A stretch of 5,003 nucleotides of DNA from assembly GCA_937910385.1 (NCBI GenBank), contig CALEPT010000143.1:1-5003 (forward strand), in the 5' to 3' direction. Within the stretch, counting starts at the first letter, position 1, and each line of letters begins with the position of its first letter. Below the pieces are notes generated by a model. It saw only the letters and a list, made by a program, of their open reading frames with translations. It was not told the origin of the DNA and ran no database searches. Of this stretch, positions 4,577 through 5,003 are shown piece by piece. The stretch is from an uncultured Ruminococcus sp. (lineage in GTDB: Bacteria; Bacillota; Clostridia; Oscillospirales; Ruminococcaceae). A program made the translations under genes and the position numbers.

Positions 4577-5003
4577 ATCTCGCCATAGTCCATATCCATA
4601 GCTATCGAAAAGCTAAACTCGGGATACGTCTGGAAGAGTTCCTTTTTGATCTCTTCAAGGACAGCCTGACGGCTCAAAGCTGATAACAACGTCAAAGCGA
4701 ACTGCTTTTTCGGCCTTATTATAGTAAAAACCGTGAACCTGCTTTGCAAATTCGTGAGTAAGCACCCGCTCAGTTATCTCTTTACGAAGCTTAGTCACTT
4801 CGGTATCCTGATTATTGATCGAGTAAACGCCAACCGCAGTGAGAATCACCTTATGCTTCTGATAAACAGCTATCATGATCTCTCTGGTCAGCTCGTCCAG
4901 TCTGCTGATTGGACAGCTGTCCTCCAGCTCGATATGAACGGAACCGTTATAGTTGTCGGGACCGTAATTGTGCAGGATAAGATCGTAAGCGCCTTTAACC
5001 TCG
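4573..5003 (-). pseudogene. Cation diffusion facilitator efflux protein, C-terminal part, frameshifted
   Basis: The gene enters from the right edge; the membrane domain lies outside the window. The visible part is the cytoplasmic C-terminal domain of a CDF transporter, which exports divalent metal ions such as Zn, Mn or Fe. The signature HNYGPDNYNGSVHIELE near the start of the visible part, then LDELTREIMIAVYQKHKV and VHGFYYNKAEKAVRFDVVISF, fit this domain. The frame then ends early (EPSGCP, TGA at 4657-4655). Shifting frame near 4668-4675 restores a normal family ending, RQAVLEEIKKELFQTYPEF, finishing MDMDYGEI with TGA at 4575-4573. So there is one extra base or two missing bases close to the C-terminus, or a sequence error. 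Because only the last 35 or so residues are affected, the protein may still work. It is probably a host chromosomal gene flanking the mobile element, not part of it. Confidence 0.8.

Overview
The window looks like one end of a small integrative mobilizable element (or a plasmid-like replicon) in a Clostridia-type Firmicute. Strong AGGAGG-type ribosome binding sites, sigma-A promoter hexamers and the protein flavour (a MobP-type relaxase with MobC, a RepA-like ATPase) suggest a gut or rumen Oscillospiraceae/Ruminococcus-like host. That host guess is inference. Every supported gene lies on the minus strand, so gene order below runs from high to low coordinates.

Right edge (about 4573-5003): the 3' part of a cation diffusion facilitator (CDF) efflux gene, probably host chromosome, with a frameshift close to its C-terminus. 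A possible 33-codon ORF overlaps its stop, and a hairpin terminator lies at 4441-4469. The element probably begins between here and the next gene. Next comes a near-consensus promoter (4312-4340) with a LexA/DinR-like GAAC-N4-GTTC palindrome just downstream of the -10 box. It drives a sigma-70-region-4-like gene (4240-3578) that carries an in-frame TAA at codon 34. An intrinsic terminator (3541-3571) closes this unit.

Centre (2171-3540): a structured leader holds a second intrinsic terminator, a hairpin, and a possible TTG-started leader peptide whose stop overlaps the next start as ATGA. It precedes a 347-residue RepA/RSF1010-type P-loop ATPase or helicase. The 3' end of that gene and the sequence just after it (2101-2243) hold iteron-like repeats built on GTGACRGTA/TACC, a candidate replication origin or Rep binding region.

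Left half (17-1990): a GC-rich cluster of inverted repeats (1850-1940), the best oriT candidate, lies upstream of mobC and the relaxase gene, which overlap by one base (TGATG). A second gene is nested in another frame inside the 3' half of the relaxase gene. It has its own strong ribosome binding site and encodes a coiled-coil protein with a C-terminal membrane segment, an arrangement like mobB inside mobA in ColE1-type plasmids. The first five codons of another gene, with a strong ribosome binding site, run off the left edge.

A plausible working model: a stress-responsive promoter controls a sigma-like regulator; the ATPase and its iterons support replication or processing of the excised element; MobC, the relaxase and the nested membrane protein process oriT and dock the DNA to a transfer apparatus supplied by another element. 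No integrase, coupling protein, tRNA, rRNA or CRISPR array is visible in this window.
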